Positions 1 through 5,636 of a DNA stretch of 6,078 nt are shown here, piece by piece. Position numbers and translations under genes: made by a program. Each line of letters opens with the position of its first letter. Within the stretch, counting starts at the first letter, position 1. Source of the DNA: an uncultured Rhodopirellula sp. (lineage in GTDB: Bacteria; Planctomycetota; Planctomycetia; Pirellulales; Pirellulaceae); contig CAJXTM010000266.1 in NCBI GenBank assembly GCA_913061385.1, forward strand, positions 1-6,078, in the 5' to 3' direction. The notes beneath the pieces were generated by a model that saw nothing but the letters and a program-made list of their open reading frames with translations, searched no databases and was not told where the DNA came from.

Positions 1-121
1 ACCAAAAGCAGAGCGTGTGCGGCTGCGACCTGGATACCGCACGCGATTGGTTTGTGAGTTCACGATCCGCGTGCCTGTTTCAGGCTTTCGTACGTGAAGC
101 GTCGATTTGCTTAATGGAGTC

Positions 122-186
122 CCACCACGTGAATACTACCGATCGGGTTTGGTCGGACCGTTGACCGGTTGCGTTACACGTGGTGG
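122..186. repeat. 10-bp inverted repeat containing CACGTG, 45-nt spacer
   Basis: The arms CCACCACGTG (122-131) and CACGTGGTGG (177-186) are exact reverse complements, and each contains the palindrome CACGTG. The spacer holds further short dyads (GGTCGGACC at 151-159, ACCGGT at 164-169). It could be a paired operator site or the base of a stem in a transcript. No gene start is close enough to decide. Arm identity is seen directly; function is unknown. Confidence 0.5.
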
Positions 187-222
187 AACGCAATTGGGAA
201 CGGTAACCATTCGAACTTGATG

Positions 223-240
223 AACCTCGCGTGAGAGGTT
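223..240. other. Short stem-loop
   Basis: AACCTC (223-228) and GAGGTT (235-240) form a 6-bp stem closing a 6-nt loop. There is no T-tract on either side. It lies about 100 bp past the stop of the minus-strand Cys/His-rich gene, so a role in 3'-end formation is possible but unsupported. Confidence 0.25.
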
Positions 241-342
241 TGTTCGGGTTGGTCTGGGGACGTGGGTCTGGCATCCGACTTCGAAAGAGCAACACCTAAA
301 CGGACATGACTGTCTTTCGACGCGTTGCTGATCAGAGGGATC

Positions 343-753
343 TTAGACCAAGGCAGGAGGACCGCGTGGCTGTGCGATCGAGAGCGAAGTTCCAACGAAT
401 ACGAAATCGTTGCGTATGGAGGTGGGATCGCCTGAGCTTATACTTTGAAGCGGCGTGTCCCATTCCAGTGTCATGCCATTGGCATTACCAACAGACTGGC
501 AAACGAAGCAAGTTTCGGAATCATGCTCGGAGTGCTCTTCGTCGGCATCCGGTAGTCCGGCCTCATGCGAGGCTTGGCTCTGATTGACGTGGGCATGGCC
601 GCAGACGCTAAGGCACGACAAGCCTGCCTTTCCAACGTCAAATCCGGTCGCTTGATGATCATGGCAAACGCTCACGTGCAGCCACGCTGGTGCGTAGCCA
701 ATGGCAATCACACAGCACAGGATGCTCGGTAAAGATCTTTGCAACAAGGTCAT
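343..753 (-). CDS. Small exported Cys/His-rich protein, possible metal binder
   Basis: This predicts a 136-residue protein. The N-terminus has a basic residue (R6) followed by a hydrophobic stretch (about residues 8-29) that fits a signal peptide. The rest is rich in potential metal ligands: C30-H-D-H33, C47-x3-C51-G-H53-A-H55, and H74-x2-H77-x4-C82-x2-C85, ending in RGPPALV. The H-x2-H-x4-C-x2-C cluster with a final R-x-P-P recalls small DUF2946-like exported proteins and planctomycete hypotheticals of that style; this is resemblance by eye, not a search result. The ATG at 751-753 directly follows an in-frame TGA, which fixes the upstream limit. No clear Shine-Dalgarno is seen. The gene is preceded by a TTAGG-N7-CCTAA dyad at 790-806, which would suit metal-responsive control. 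It stands alone, 589 bp from the gene upstream. That it is coding is fairly likely; metal binding is inference. Confidence 0.65.
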   Translation of the reverse strand: MTLLQRSLPSILCCVIAIGYAPAWLHVSVCHDHQATGFDVGKAGLSCLSVCGHAHVNQSQASHEAGLPDADEEHSEHDSETCFVCQSVGNANGMTLEWDTPLQSISSGDPTSIRNDFVFVGTSLSIAQPRGPPALV

Positions 754-789
754 TCAGCTACGGCTTAATGGACGCGAGAGGAATCAAAA

Positions 790-806
790 TTAGGTAATTA
801 TCCTAA
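790..806 (-). promoter_or_regulatory. Operator-like dyad TTAGG-N7-CCTAA
   Basis: The 17-bp TTAGGTAATTATCCTAA has perfect 5-bp inverted arms around a 7-bp AT-only centre. Read on the minus strand it contains GATAAT, a five-of-six match to a -10 hexamer, so a repressor bound here could block the promoter of the Cys/His-rich gene that starts 36 bp downstream. The arms match the ends of the DtxR/IdeR-type iron box (TTAGG...CCTAA), but that box has a 9-bp centre, so this is not a standard site. No good -35 lies at proper spacing. The dyad is seen directly; the regulator is unknown. Confidence 0.35.
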
Positions 807-922
807 ACCCTACAACCTTTACGATGATCTCAATCAAATCGTTCGTCAACTACTTGTCTGGAAAAAAAGATGATTTTATTGCACCTGCATAAGTTGTGCA
901 TTAGCGAGTTGGCGTCCCAAGA

Positions 923-952
923 TTGACACTCTTGTTCACGCCGGTTTCGTAT
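923..952 (+). promoter_or_regulatory. Candidate + strand promoter
   Basis: TTGACA at 923-928 is a perfect sigma70-type -35 hexamer. Eighteen bases downstream is TCGTAT (947-952), only a three-of-six match to TATAAT. It is worth recording because it would drive transcription into the structured stretch at 1065-1178, which ends at a terminator-like hairpin. No protein gene follows it on this strand. Confidence 0.2.
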
Positions 953-958
953 GAAGCC

Positions 959-1335
959 TATTGGGGGTAGCTCTTTGGCGGAAAGGATCAGCGACACAAA
1001 TTTCGCGGAACTGGGGTGGCCCAACCCGCATTTTATGACGGCTGAGCCTTACACGAAATAAGAAACCGCCGAGGTGCGGTAAACCGCCGTTCTCATGGCC
1101 ACACCGCCGCAAGGTGGTGCCAAGACATGAATCGACGGTGTTGGTTGCCTGAATGAAGTAGGCAATGAAATGATCGATGAACAACCCGCCTTAGAATGGA
1201 GGGACTTGTCGGTTCAGCTTGGGGCAACGTCGCGTGTGCCCCCCCCGAGCGGGCGAACCCGGTGGTGGAGATAACAGCGTTGTGCTGAAATGAGCGTGCC
1301 GAAGGTATCGACTTGCCGGCACACGCCGATTTTTA
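959..1335 (+). ncRNA. Possible structured RNA or dispersed repeat in the gene-free gap
   Basis: The gap 754-1342 has no convincing coding frame, but on the + strand it can fold into consecutive helices. P1 is ACCGC/GCGGT (1065-1069 with 1076-1080). P2 is TCATG/CATGA (1093-1097 with 1126-1130) enclosing a 7-bp helix CACCGCC/GGTGGTG (1102-1108 with 1113-1119, one G-T pair) capped by GCAA, a GNRA tetraloop. P3 abuts P2: ATCGA/TCGAT (1131-1135 with 1174-1178) enclosing TTGCCT/AGGCAA (1145-1150 with 1160-1165). ACCGCCG occurs three times (1065, 1083, 1103). A candidate promoter lies upstream and a terminator-like element downstream. I checked by eye for RNase P, tmRNA, 6S and SRP RNA signatures and saw none. 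The ends given are inferred from the promoter and terminator candidates. A multi-copy genomic repeat is an equally good explanation. Confidence 0.2.
1294..1335 (+). terminator. Terminator-like hairpin with T-run on the + strand
   Basis: GCGTGCCG (1294-1301) can pair with CGGCACACGC (1317-1326) with a 2-nt bulge. Alternatively CGGC-ACAC-GCCG (1317-1328) forms a compact GC hairpin. Either is followed by five T (1330-1334) and ATTT. It lies just beyond the stop of the minus-strand phosphoesterase gene (1343), so it would stop a + strand transcript from the gap before it ran antisense into that gene. On the minus strand there is no T-run after the stem, so it is not a good terminator for the phosphoesterase. 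Confidence 0.35.
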
Positions 1336-1342
1336 TTTCGTT

Positions 1343-2326
1343 CTAGTTTTTCGCAATCTGGCGACTGCGTATGCTCGGGCAAATCTGTTTTCCATCGATT
1401 AGATTGGGTTTGGCCGCGATTCCAAGTTGCGACGGCGATTTGCCAACCCACTCGCTTTCACACCCTTGAACGTCAATCTGACCAGTGTCTGGGTCGATGG
1501 TTAGCGTTGTGAAAAGACTATCGCGGTAGGGGCACGTGTATTCAATCCAGCGGAATTTGGAGTGGATCGCTGCTGGATAGCTTTGGTTGCGGTAGGAGCC
1601 GCCGACCCATTTGTAGGACGCAGAGTTGATGTGCAGGTACGAAATGTTGTCAACGCGTACGACCTCGTCGATGTGCGTGTGTCCGTTGACAGCCAGGAGA
1701 ACTTTTTCAGCGGCAGAGTTGAGTAGCTTCTGGACGGCTTTCGCATTATCGATCGATGATGGGCCTGCCAGTGGCTGATGGCTGAAGACAATGATTGGGC
1801 CGCTGAGCGTTTTCAATTGTGTGGCAAGCCATTCCAGCTGTTCCTGTCCCATGTGCGAAGGATAGCCGCTGGTGTGATCTGCTGCTTTTTCATTGCCATC
1901 AAGGACGATTAGATTCAGCCCGTTTACATTTTCCGTGTAGTACCTCCCTTTCATTCCCCACAGCTTGGCAACCTCATCAAAAGTATGTCCTCCATCAATC
2001 TCGTGATTGCCAAGCACATGCAAGGTTCGTGGATGCGCTTGCTGGAACGCTTGGGTCACGACTTCGTTGTCTTTCGTCGGATAGGCGAAGTCGCCGAGTT
2101 GCAGCAAAGCGTCTGGCTTTTTATCAGCCATGGCATCGAGGAAAACTTTTAGCCGTGCCGGACCATCGTGCATGATGTCCTGATGCAGGTCTGTGATGAT
2201 GCCGAGTTTGATGGGCCGGTCTAATGCTTTGAGGGCCGACATGGCTGAGCGGGGCAGGATGGTCGATGCCACTACGACACCCGTCGCGCGAAGGAAATCC
2301 CGTTTTGATGGAATGAATCGATTCAC
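1343..2326 (-). CDS. Tat-exported calcineurin-like metallophosphoesterase
   Basis: This 327-residue protein hydrolyses a phosphoester, with unknown substrate, probably outside the cytoplasm. All metallophosphoesterase motifs are present in order: D46-L-H48, G78-D79, G106-N107-H108-E109, H183 in FSHQP, and G215-H216-T217-H218, supplying the ligands of a two-metal centre. The N-terminus reads SKRDFLRATG followed by a hydrophobic run to about residue 31. This matches the Tat consensus except that the twin arginine is Lys-Arg. The start is GTG at 2324-2326. It is the only usual start codon in the open frame that keeps the signal, since the frame is closed upstream by a stop at 2408-2410. No Shine-Dalgarno precedes it. 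It lies 55 bp downstream of the DUF1080 gene on the same strand, so co-transcription is likely. The fold is secure; the physiological substrate is unknown. Confidence 0.9.
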   Translation of the reverse strand: MNRFIPSKRDFLRATGVVVASTILPRSAMSALKALDRPIKLGIITDLHQDIMHDGPARLKVFLDAMADKKPDALLQLGDFAYPTKDNEVVTQAFQQAHPRTLHVLGNHEIDGGHTFDEVAKLWGMKGRYYTENVNGLNLIVLDGNEKAADHTSGYPSHMGQEQLEWLATQLKTLSGPIIVFSHQPLAGPSSIDNAKAVQKLLNSAAEKVLLAVNGHTHIDEVVRVDNISYLHINSASYKWVGGSYRNQSYPAAIHSKFRWIEYTCPYRDSLFTTLTIDPDTGQIDVQGCESEWVGKSPSQLGIAAKPNLIDGKQICPSIRSRQIAKN

Positions 2327-2381
2327 TGGTTGGATGCCGTTTTGGGTTGTGAAGGTTATTGAAAGTAAGGAGGAATTTAAC

Positions 2382-3338
2382 TCATTGCTGTTCTGGCGAA
2401 CTTGGTTTCAAGGATGGTGAGATTGGGTTCAAGGATGCTGTCGAGAGATAGGCTCGCACCCCGCTTTCGCTGACCAATGCACAGTAGCTTCCGGAATCCT
2501 TGATGACCTGAACCTTGGTTCCTTGTTTAAACTTGCCATCAGGGGCACGTGACTGCTGAGGGCCAGTGGTGTAATAGTCTGCCTCGGTGGCAACGATATG
2601 CGTCGCTACGAATTCCGTGGGCGTCGTTGATAGCGTGTCGCGGAGTCTCTTGAGTTGTAGATTTCGAAAAGCAACGAGACAGCCTTTGCCATGATCCTGA
2701 ATCGCAATGAATCCGTGCTTGCGACTCATCTCTTTGTCTCGATCCGTAATAGAAGAGAACACGACGCCGTTGATCTTTTGCACTAGGGTGTCACCTCGGG
2801 CAGTGATTTCCATGGTGTTCCATTCATGGTCCTTGAAGTGCTGCTTGATCTGGTTGGCGGCGGTGACTTGCTTGACTGTCTTTTCGCCATTGGGGGCAAG
2901 GGTCACCTGTTGGCCGGCTGTCGCCATCAAGTGCCGCTGTTTCTTTTTTGGATGCTTGCCATCGAGCAGTGAATGATGCCAAAGCCCCATCTTTTCCTGA
3001 GTTGCCACCTCGACCTGATATCCGTAAATCTGCCAATCACCAAGATCGTCGCTACGAACTTGGACTCCCGAATTTCCTTTGTCCCAGCGAAATTCAAGAC
3101 GCAGCACAAAATTGGCAGGCTGATCCTTGCGCCAGACGAGCCAGTTCTTTTCCTGGGATTTGCCAGTGCACCATATTTCACCATCGCGAACTTCCCAGCA
3201 GCCCGGCTTTCCGTCCCAGTCCGTCAGATCCTTGCCATTGAAAATAGGGGCAAAGGTCGGCTTCGTCTGACCCGACGCGGGCAGAGCCACTGATCCGATG
3301 AACAGAACAGCTAGAAGGTAAGGTGTTTTCATGACCAT
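2382..3338 (-). CDS. Secreted DUF1080 (3-keto-disaccharide hydrolase family) protein with SH3-like tail
   Basis: With the ATG at 3336-3338 the protein has 318 residues. A signal peptide covers residues 1-23 (hydrophobic core 8-20, likely cut after ASG). Residues about 29-232 look like a DUF1080 domain, a concanavalin-like beta-sandwich family annotated as 3-keto-disaccharide hydrolase: FNGKDLTDW (33-41), GNSGVQVRS (88-96), GYQVE (106-110) and a final HGFIAIQDHG...FRNLQLKRL strand set. Residues about 250-303 (DYYTTGP...DGKFKQGTKVQVIKDSGSYC...GVRAYLS) resemble a bacterial SH3-like domain, a likely binding module. A 15-codon in-frame extension to the ATG at 3381-3383 exists. I prefer 3338 because GGGAAG lies 5 nt upstream and the signal peptide then starts correctly. 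The phosphoesterase gene follows 55 bp downstream. No Gfo/Idh/MocA or sugar isomerase partner is visible, so the sugar substrate cannot be named. Confidence 0.88.
   Translation of the reverse strand: MVMKTPYLLAVLFIGSVALPASGQTKPTFAPIFNGKDLTDWDGKPGCWEVRDGEIWCTGKSQEKNWLVWRKDQPANFVLRLEFRWDKGNSGVQVRSDDLGDWQIYGYQVEVATQEKMGLWHHSLLDGKHPKKKQRHLMATAGQQVTLAPNGEKTVKQVTAANQIKQHFKDHEWNTMEITARGDTLVQKINGVVFSSITDRDKEMSRKHGFIAIQDHGKGCLVAFRNLQLKRLRDTLSTTPTEFVATHIVATEADYYTTGPQQSRAPDGKFKQGTKVQVIKDSGSYCALVSESGVRAYLSTASLNPISPSLKPSSPEQQ
2402..2437 (-). repeat. 21-bp tandem duplication encoding a heptapeptide repeat
   Basis: The segments 2402-2416 and 2423-2437 match at 14 of 15 bases with a 21-bp period. In the DUF1080 protein this gives two consecutive heptapeptides, SLNPISP and SLKPSSP (residues 302-315), just before the stop. 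The period is a multiple of three, so the frame is kept. It looks like a small duplication that lengthened a proline-rich C-terminal tail. Confidence 0.6.
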
Positions 3339-3343
3339 GTCGT

Positions 3344-3349
3344 CTTCCC
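3344..3349 (-). promoter_or_regulatory. Ribosome binding site choosing the DUF1080 start
   Basis: On the minus strand GGGAAG sits 5 nt before the ATG at 3336-3338 and 11 nt before the next in-frame ATG (3330-3332). The first spacing is within the usual range. The longer candidate start at 3381-3383 has no such sequence. Confidence 0.45.
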
Positions 3350-3424
3350 GTTGGATTGTGCGTGAAGTGCTGCGATTGTGCATTCGTGGGTTTTGAGACG
3401 GAATGACTCGCCTGCAGTAACCAG

Positions 3425-3454
3425 ATTGTAAGGGAGTCTGTTTCGTTTTGGTAA
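3425..3454 (-). promoter_or_regulatory. Candidate promoter for the DUF1080-phosphoesterase unit
   Basis: On the minus strand TTACCA (3449-3454, four of six to TTGACA) and TACAAT (3425-3430, five of six to TATAAT) are separated by 18 bp. The 5' untranslated leader would be about 80 nt. The site lies in the divergent gap shared with the + strand gene starting at 3628. No comparably good promoter was seen for that gene. Confidence 0.3.
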
Positions 3455-3616
3455 CTCGCTGCTGTTGAGCGTGTACGGTTCGGTGTGCGGTTCAGGTAGG
3501 CGGGATGCGATGGGATGCAGCGGGCCGAGAGCTGGCCACCATTTCGATACAGGCTTGTTGTCAGTGAGCTTGCAGCCAACTTGTGTCGTGGATCGCGTTT
3601 TTGGTACAGGATGATC

Positions 3617-3621
3617 AGGAG
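3617..3621 (+). promoter_or_regulatory. Shine-Dalgarno deciding a GTG start
   Basis: AGGAG at 3617-3621 is 6 nt before the GTG at 3628-3630. An in-frame GTG at 3583 would add 15 residues before the signal peptide and lacks such a site, so translation most likely begins at 3628. Confidence 0.6.
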
Positions 3622-3627
3622 AGATTT

Positions 3628-4602
3628 GTGGTCCGCTATCTTGCTGCGTTGCTATCATTGGGTGCGTTCTTGGCGTGGTGTCCGCCTGCCAGTCGCGTCT
3701 GCGCAGAGGATACGTTAAGCGGAATGCGGGCTTCGATCGCGGCCGATAAACCACAAGAAAAGCGACGTCGTAAAAAAAACGATTCGCGTGAAAATTTGTG
3801 GGATGATGATTCGCGAGAAGACAGTAGTTTTTTGGGGGGCTTAATCACAGCCTTTTTGTTCGGAGACGATGACGAGGATGGCGACGAGGAGCTTGAGTAC
3901 GTTGGCTTCCACAAAACAATAGCCGGCCGACCCGAACCCGAGAAAAAAAAGAGGCTTATCGGTTCTGCGATTTGTGGTGTGCTCTTCATCCCCGTTACAG
4001 CCCCCAGATGGTTACTCAACGACGAGGGGCAATATGCCAACTTTAGTGATTACCCCTTCTCGGACGATGCCGCCAACATGCTGATCACGCGTTATCGCAA
4101 ACGAAACCGAAAGTTCATGCGTGCTCGTTACCTGTCAGAATACGGCGATAACTTTGGTCGCCAGCAGAAGATCAGTAGCCGCATTCTGCTCGATACCCGG
4201 TCTCGTATCGGAGTGGATGCTTCGTTCGATTATTTGCGTGAGCAAACAGGCGGCAGTGAGCACGATCAAACGTGGTTAGGCGATGTCAATGTCGTACTGC
4301 GTTTTGCCCAGTCGGAACAAGCGGAGTTCAGGGCAGGAGTTGGAGTCGCATGGCAGGCAGATTCATTGGGCTCAGCTAGTGGAGCCAACTTCACCTATGG
4401 CGGAAACGTCTATTTGAGCGAGCCGCACATGGTCGATTTTGACCTCGACCTGGGCAGAATCGGAGAGGCAGGATTAACGCGATTCAGAACTGGGTACTCG
4501 TTTTATCTGCACCGTTTGCGGGCGAGGTTGGGCTACGAGTATCTGCGAGTCGGATCTTTTGATGCCAACTACATGAGCGGCGGTGTTGGCATCGATTTTT
4601 GA
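3628..4602 (+). CDS. Exported protein with charged N-terminal region and beta-barrel-like C-terminus, function unknown
   Basis: I do not recognise the family. With the GTG start chosen from the AGGAG site, the protein has 324 residues. A signal peptide spans residues 1-26 (hydrophobic 5-17, cut after VCA). Then comes a low-complexity charged region: basic EKRRRKK (44-50), acidic DDD and a run of Asp/Glu (80-90). These flank a short hydrophobic patch, FLGGLITAFLF (68-78). A second hydrophobic stretch at 110-126 is followed by RWLLNDEGQY and FSDYPFSDD. From about residue 175 to the end, alternating polar/apolar strands dominate (LLDTRSRIGVDASFDYL, FRAGVGVAW, FRTGYSFYL, ARLGYEYLRVG), and the last residue is Phe, as in many outer-membrane beta-barrels. 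I infer an envelope or outer-membrane location. It is a single gene between two minus-strand units, convergent with the CBM9-like gene. Coding is well supported; function is unknown. Confidence 0.75.
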   Translation: MVRYLAALLSLGAFLAWCPPASRVCAEDTLSGMRASIAADKPQEKRRRKKNDSRENLWDDDSREDSSFLGGLITAFLFGDDDEDGDEELEYVGFHKTIAGRPEPEKKKRLIGSAICGVLFIPVTAPRWLLNDEGQYANFSDYPFSDDAANMLITRYRKRNRKFMRARYLSEYGDNFGRQQKISSRILLDTRSRIGVDASFDYLREQTGGSEHDQTWLGDVNVVLRFAQSEQAEFRAGVGVAWQADSLGSASGANFTYGGNVYLSEPHMVDFDLDLGRIGEAGLTRFRTGYSFYLHRLRARLGYEYLRVGSFDANYMSGGVGIDF

Positions 4603-4603
4603 T

Positions 4604-4651
4604 GTCACAGATGTCTAGCGTCACAGATGTCTAGCGTCACAGATTGCTAAC
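4604..4651. repeat. Three tandem 16-bp repeats after the stop codon
   Basis: The unit GTCACAGATGTCTAGC is present at 4604-4619 and 4620-4635 without mismatch, and at 4636-4651 with three changes. It starts one base after the TGA of the + strand gene and fills half of the 92-bp gap between two convergent genes. It lacks spacers, so it is not a CRISPR array. It may be a slippage product or a variable-number repeat. Confidence 0.8.
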
Positions 4652-4676
4652 GTGATCAAGCCCGCGACAGATTGGA

Positions 4677-4690
4677 TGCTCAGTGGAGCA
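4677..4690. terminator. Weak stem-loop between convergent genes
   Basis: TGCTC (4677-4681) and GAGCA (4686-4690) form a 5-bp stem with a 4-nt loop between the stops of the convergent genes at 4602 and 4695. No T-run follows on either strand, so it is at best a weak shared terminator. Confidence 0.15.
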
Positions 4691-4694
4691 AGAA

Positions 4695-5624
4695 TCATTC
4701 CCCGGCTTTTTTCTCGGAAAACGTTACCTTGGCGAAAACTTCCGGTATGTGCGAATCCCAGATGCCATGGTGACTCAAGGCCCATCCGCCTGAGTCTCGA
4801 GCGGGGCTCGGTTCGCGGTACTGGTTGAATCGGGAAAAGTCCATCCGCCATACGTTTCCCGCACGGGGTGGTATGGCACGGGTGTCACCATGGGCAAGTG
4901 TCTTCATGCCTTTCCACGGAATGGCTAGCTCAACGGTCCACCCTCGATCCGTATCGTCACCCTGATTTAAGCTTCCGTCGATCTGTACTGCTGACAGTAG
5001 GCCGGGAAAGTCCCACGCCAGAAATGCCCAGCGTTTTCCGCGGGGGTGCTTGGTGTAACCAACCCCATTGAAGGGTTGGTGCTTGATTTTTGGGTCGCTG
5101 ATGTTCACGCTTGGAAATTTTTCGAATCCAAACTTGGCATAGTCACTCTGCCAAATGAACAGGCCTTCATAGAGTGTCCCGTGAGCATTGACTTCCAGTT
5201 CGTAATAAGTGTGATCAAAAGCAATGAACAATTCGATATCGTTGTCTTGCCAGATCGGGGCATCACGTTTCAGGAATTTGGCTTGAACGTGGGGTTCTTC
5301 GATCTCGTAGCCGACGTACAGGTACTGATCGTCCCACAGGATTTTGATTCGCGTGTCGTGCAGTGTTGGTTTTCCAGAAACCAGATCGACAAAAGATGAT
5401 GATGCTTTGGCACTCGTCCAGCCCGGTTCAGTCAACTTACCATCGATCTGGATGGCTTCGGATGTTCGGTAAGCCGTGTACTGCACGATGTCGGATGATT
5501 TGATGGGCGGAAACGCCACGCTTTTGGGATGTCGGATTTCCGACAGGCTTGGCTCATCAGCAACCAGAATCGATCCCAAACTAAGGAACGCCAGTGCAAT
5601 GCTCGACGGAATGCAAAATTTCAT
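4695..5624 (-). CDS. Secreted carbohydrate-binding family 9-like protein
   Basis: This 309-residue protein probably binds a carbohydrate ligand outside the cytoplasm. A signal peptide occupies about residues 1-22 (ending LVA). The rest fits a single CBM9-type beta-sandwich domain: IDGKLTEPGW (60-69), LYVGYEIEEP (102-111), DNDIELFI (127-134), NAHGTLYE (146-153), GWTVELAIPWKGM (228-240) and PPRAGNVWRMDFSR (252-265), closing with HGIWDSHIPEVFAKVTF. No separate catalytic domain is visible. I prefer the ATG at 5622-5624 to the in-frame GTG at 5628-5630. GAGAG (5634-5638) is 9 nt from the ATG but only 3 nt from the GTG. That GAGAG overlaps the stop of the upstream hydrolase gene, so the two genes are 12 bp apart and probably translationally coupled. 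The family is secure at the domain level; ligand unknown. Confidence 0.88.
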   Translation of the reverse strand: MKFCIPSSIALAFLSLGSILVADEPSLSEIRHPKSVAFPPIKSSDIVQYTAYRTSEAIQIDGKLTEPGWTSAKASSSFVDLVSGKPTLHDTRIKILWDDQYLYVGYEIEEPHVQAKFLKRDAPIWQDNDIELFIAFDHTYYELEVNAHGTLYEGLFIWQSDYAKFGFEKFPSVNISDPKIKHQPFNGVGYTKHPRGKRWAFLAWDFPGLLSAVQIDGSLNQGDDTDRGWTVELAIPWKGMKTLAHGDTRAIPPRAGNVWRMDFSRFNQYREPSPARDSGGWALSHHGIWDSHIPEVFAKVTFSEKKAGE

Positions 5625-5636
5625 CGTCACAGTCTC

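Larger units (their letters stand above)
1..342. other. Left-edge region with no recognisable gene
   Basis: I can assign no gene here. Two + strand frames are open from the left edge: one stops at 95-97 and one runs about 53 codons to a stop near 162. Either could be the tail of a gene lying outside the window, but neither translation shows a family I recognise. The stretch contains a 10-bp inverted repeat (122-131 with 177-186), a short dyad GGTCGGACC at 151-159 and a 6-bp hairpin at 223-240. It is downstream of the minus-strand gene ending at 343. No run of T follows any of these hairpins on the minus strand, so none is a good intrinsic terminator for that gene. Confidence 0.4.

Noticed and set aside
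306..587. 93-residue + strand open frame
   Set aside because: It is antisense to the Cys/His-rich gene, is Arg-rich in the way of a complementary-strand shadow, and has no motif.
936..1184. 82-residue minus-strand open frame in the gap
   Set aside because: It has no domain or signal I recognise and no ribosome binding site, and it covers the hairpins better read as + strand structure. It may be a repeat-derived frame.
1239..1246. C8 homopolymer as evidence of a frameshifted gene
   Set aside because: Neither side of the run shows a recognisable reading frame, so an indel there would not restore a gene I can identify.
1191..1451. 86-residue minus-strand open frame overlapping the phosphoesterase end
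   Set aside because: It overlaps the secure phosphoesterase C-terminus in another frame and crosses a C8 homopolymer; no family resemblance.
2366..2387. Strong Shine-Dalgarno TAAGGAGG on the + strand followed by a TTG
   Set aside because: The only start at workable spacing (TTG at 2385) gives an 11-residue peptide ending at 2420, antisense to the end of the DUF1080 gene. It is most likely a chance purine run.
3329..3754. 141-residue minus-strand open frame in the divergent gap
   Set aside because: It overlaps the starts of two better-supported genes and both their control regions. The composition looks non-coding.
4604..4651. Possible CRISPR array
   Set aside because: The 16-bp units are directly abutting with no spacers and the third is diverged, so it is a simple tandem repeat.
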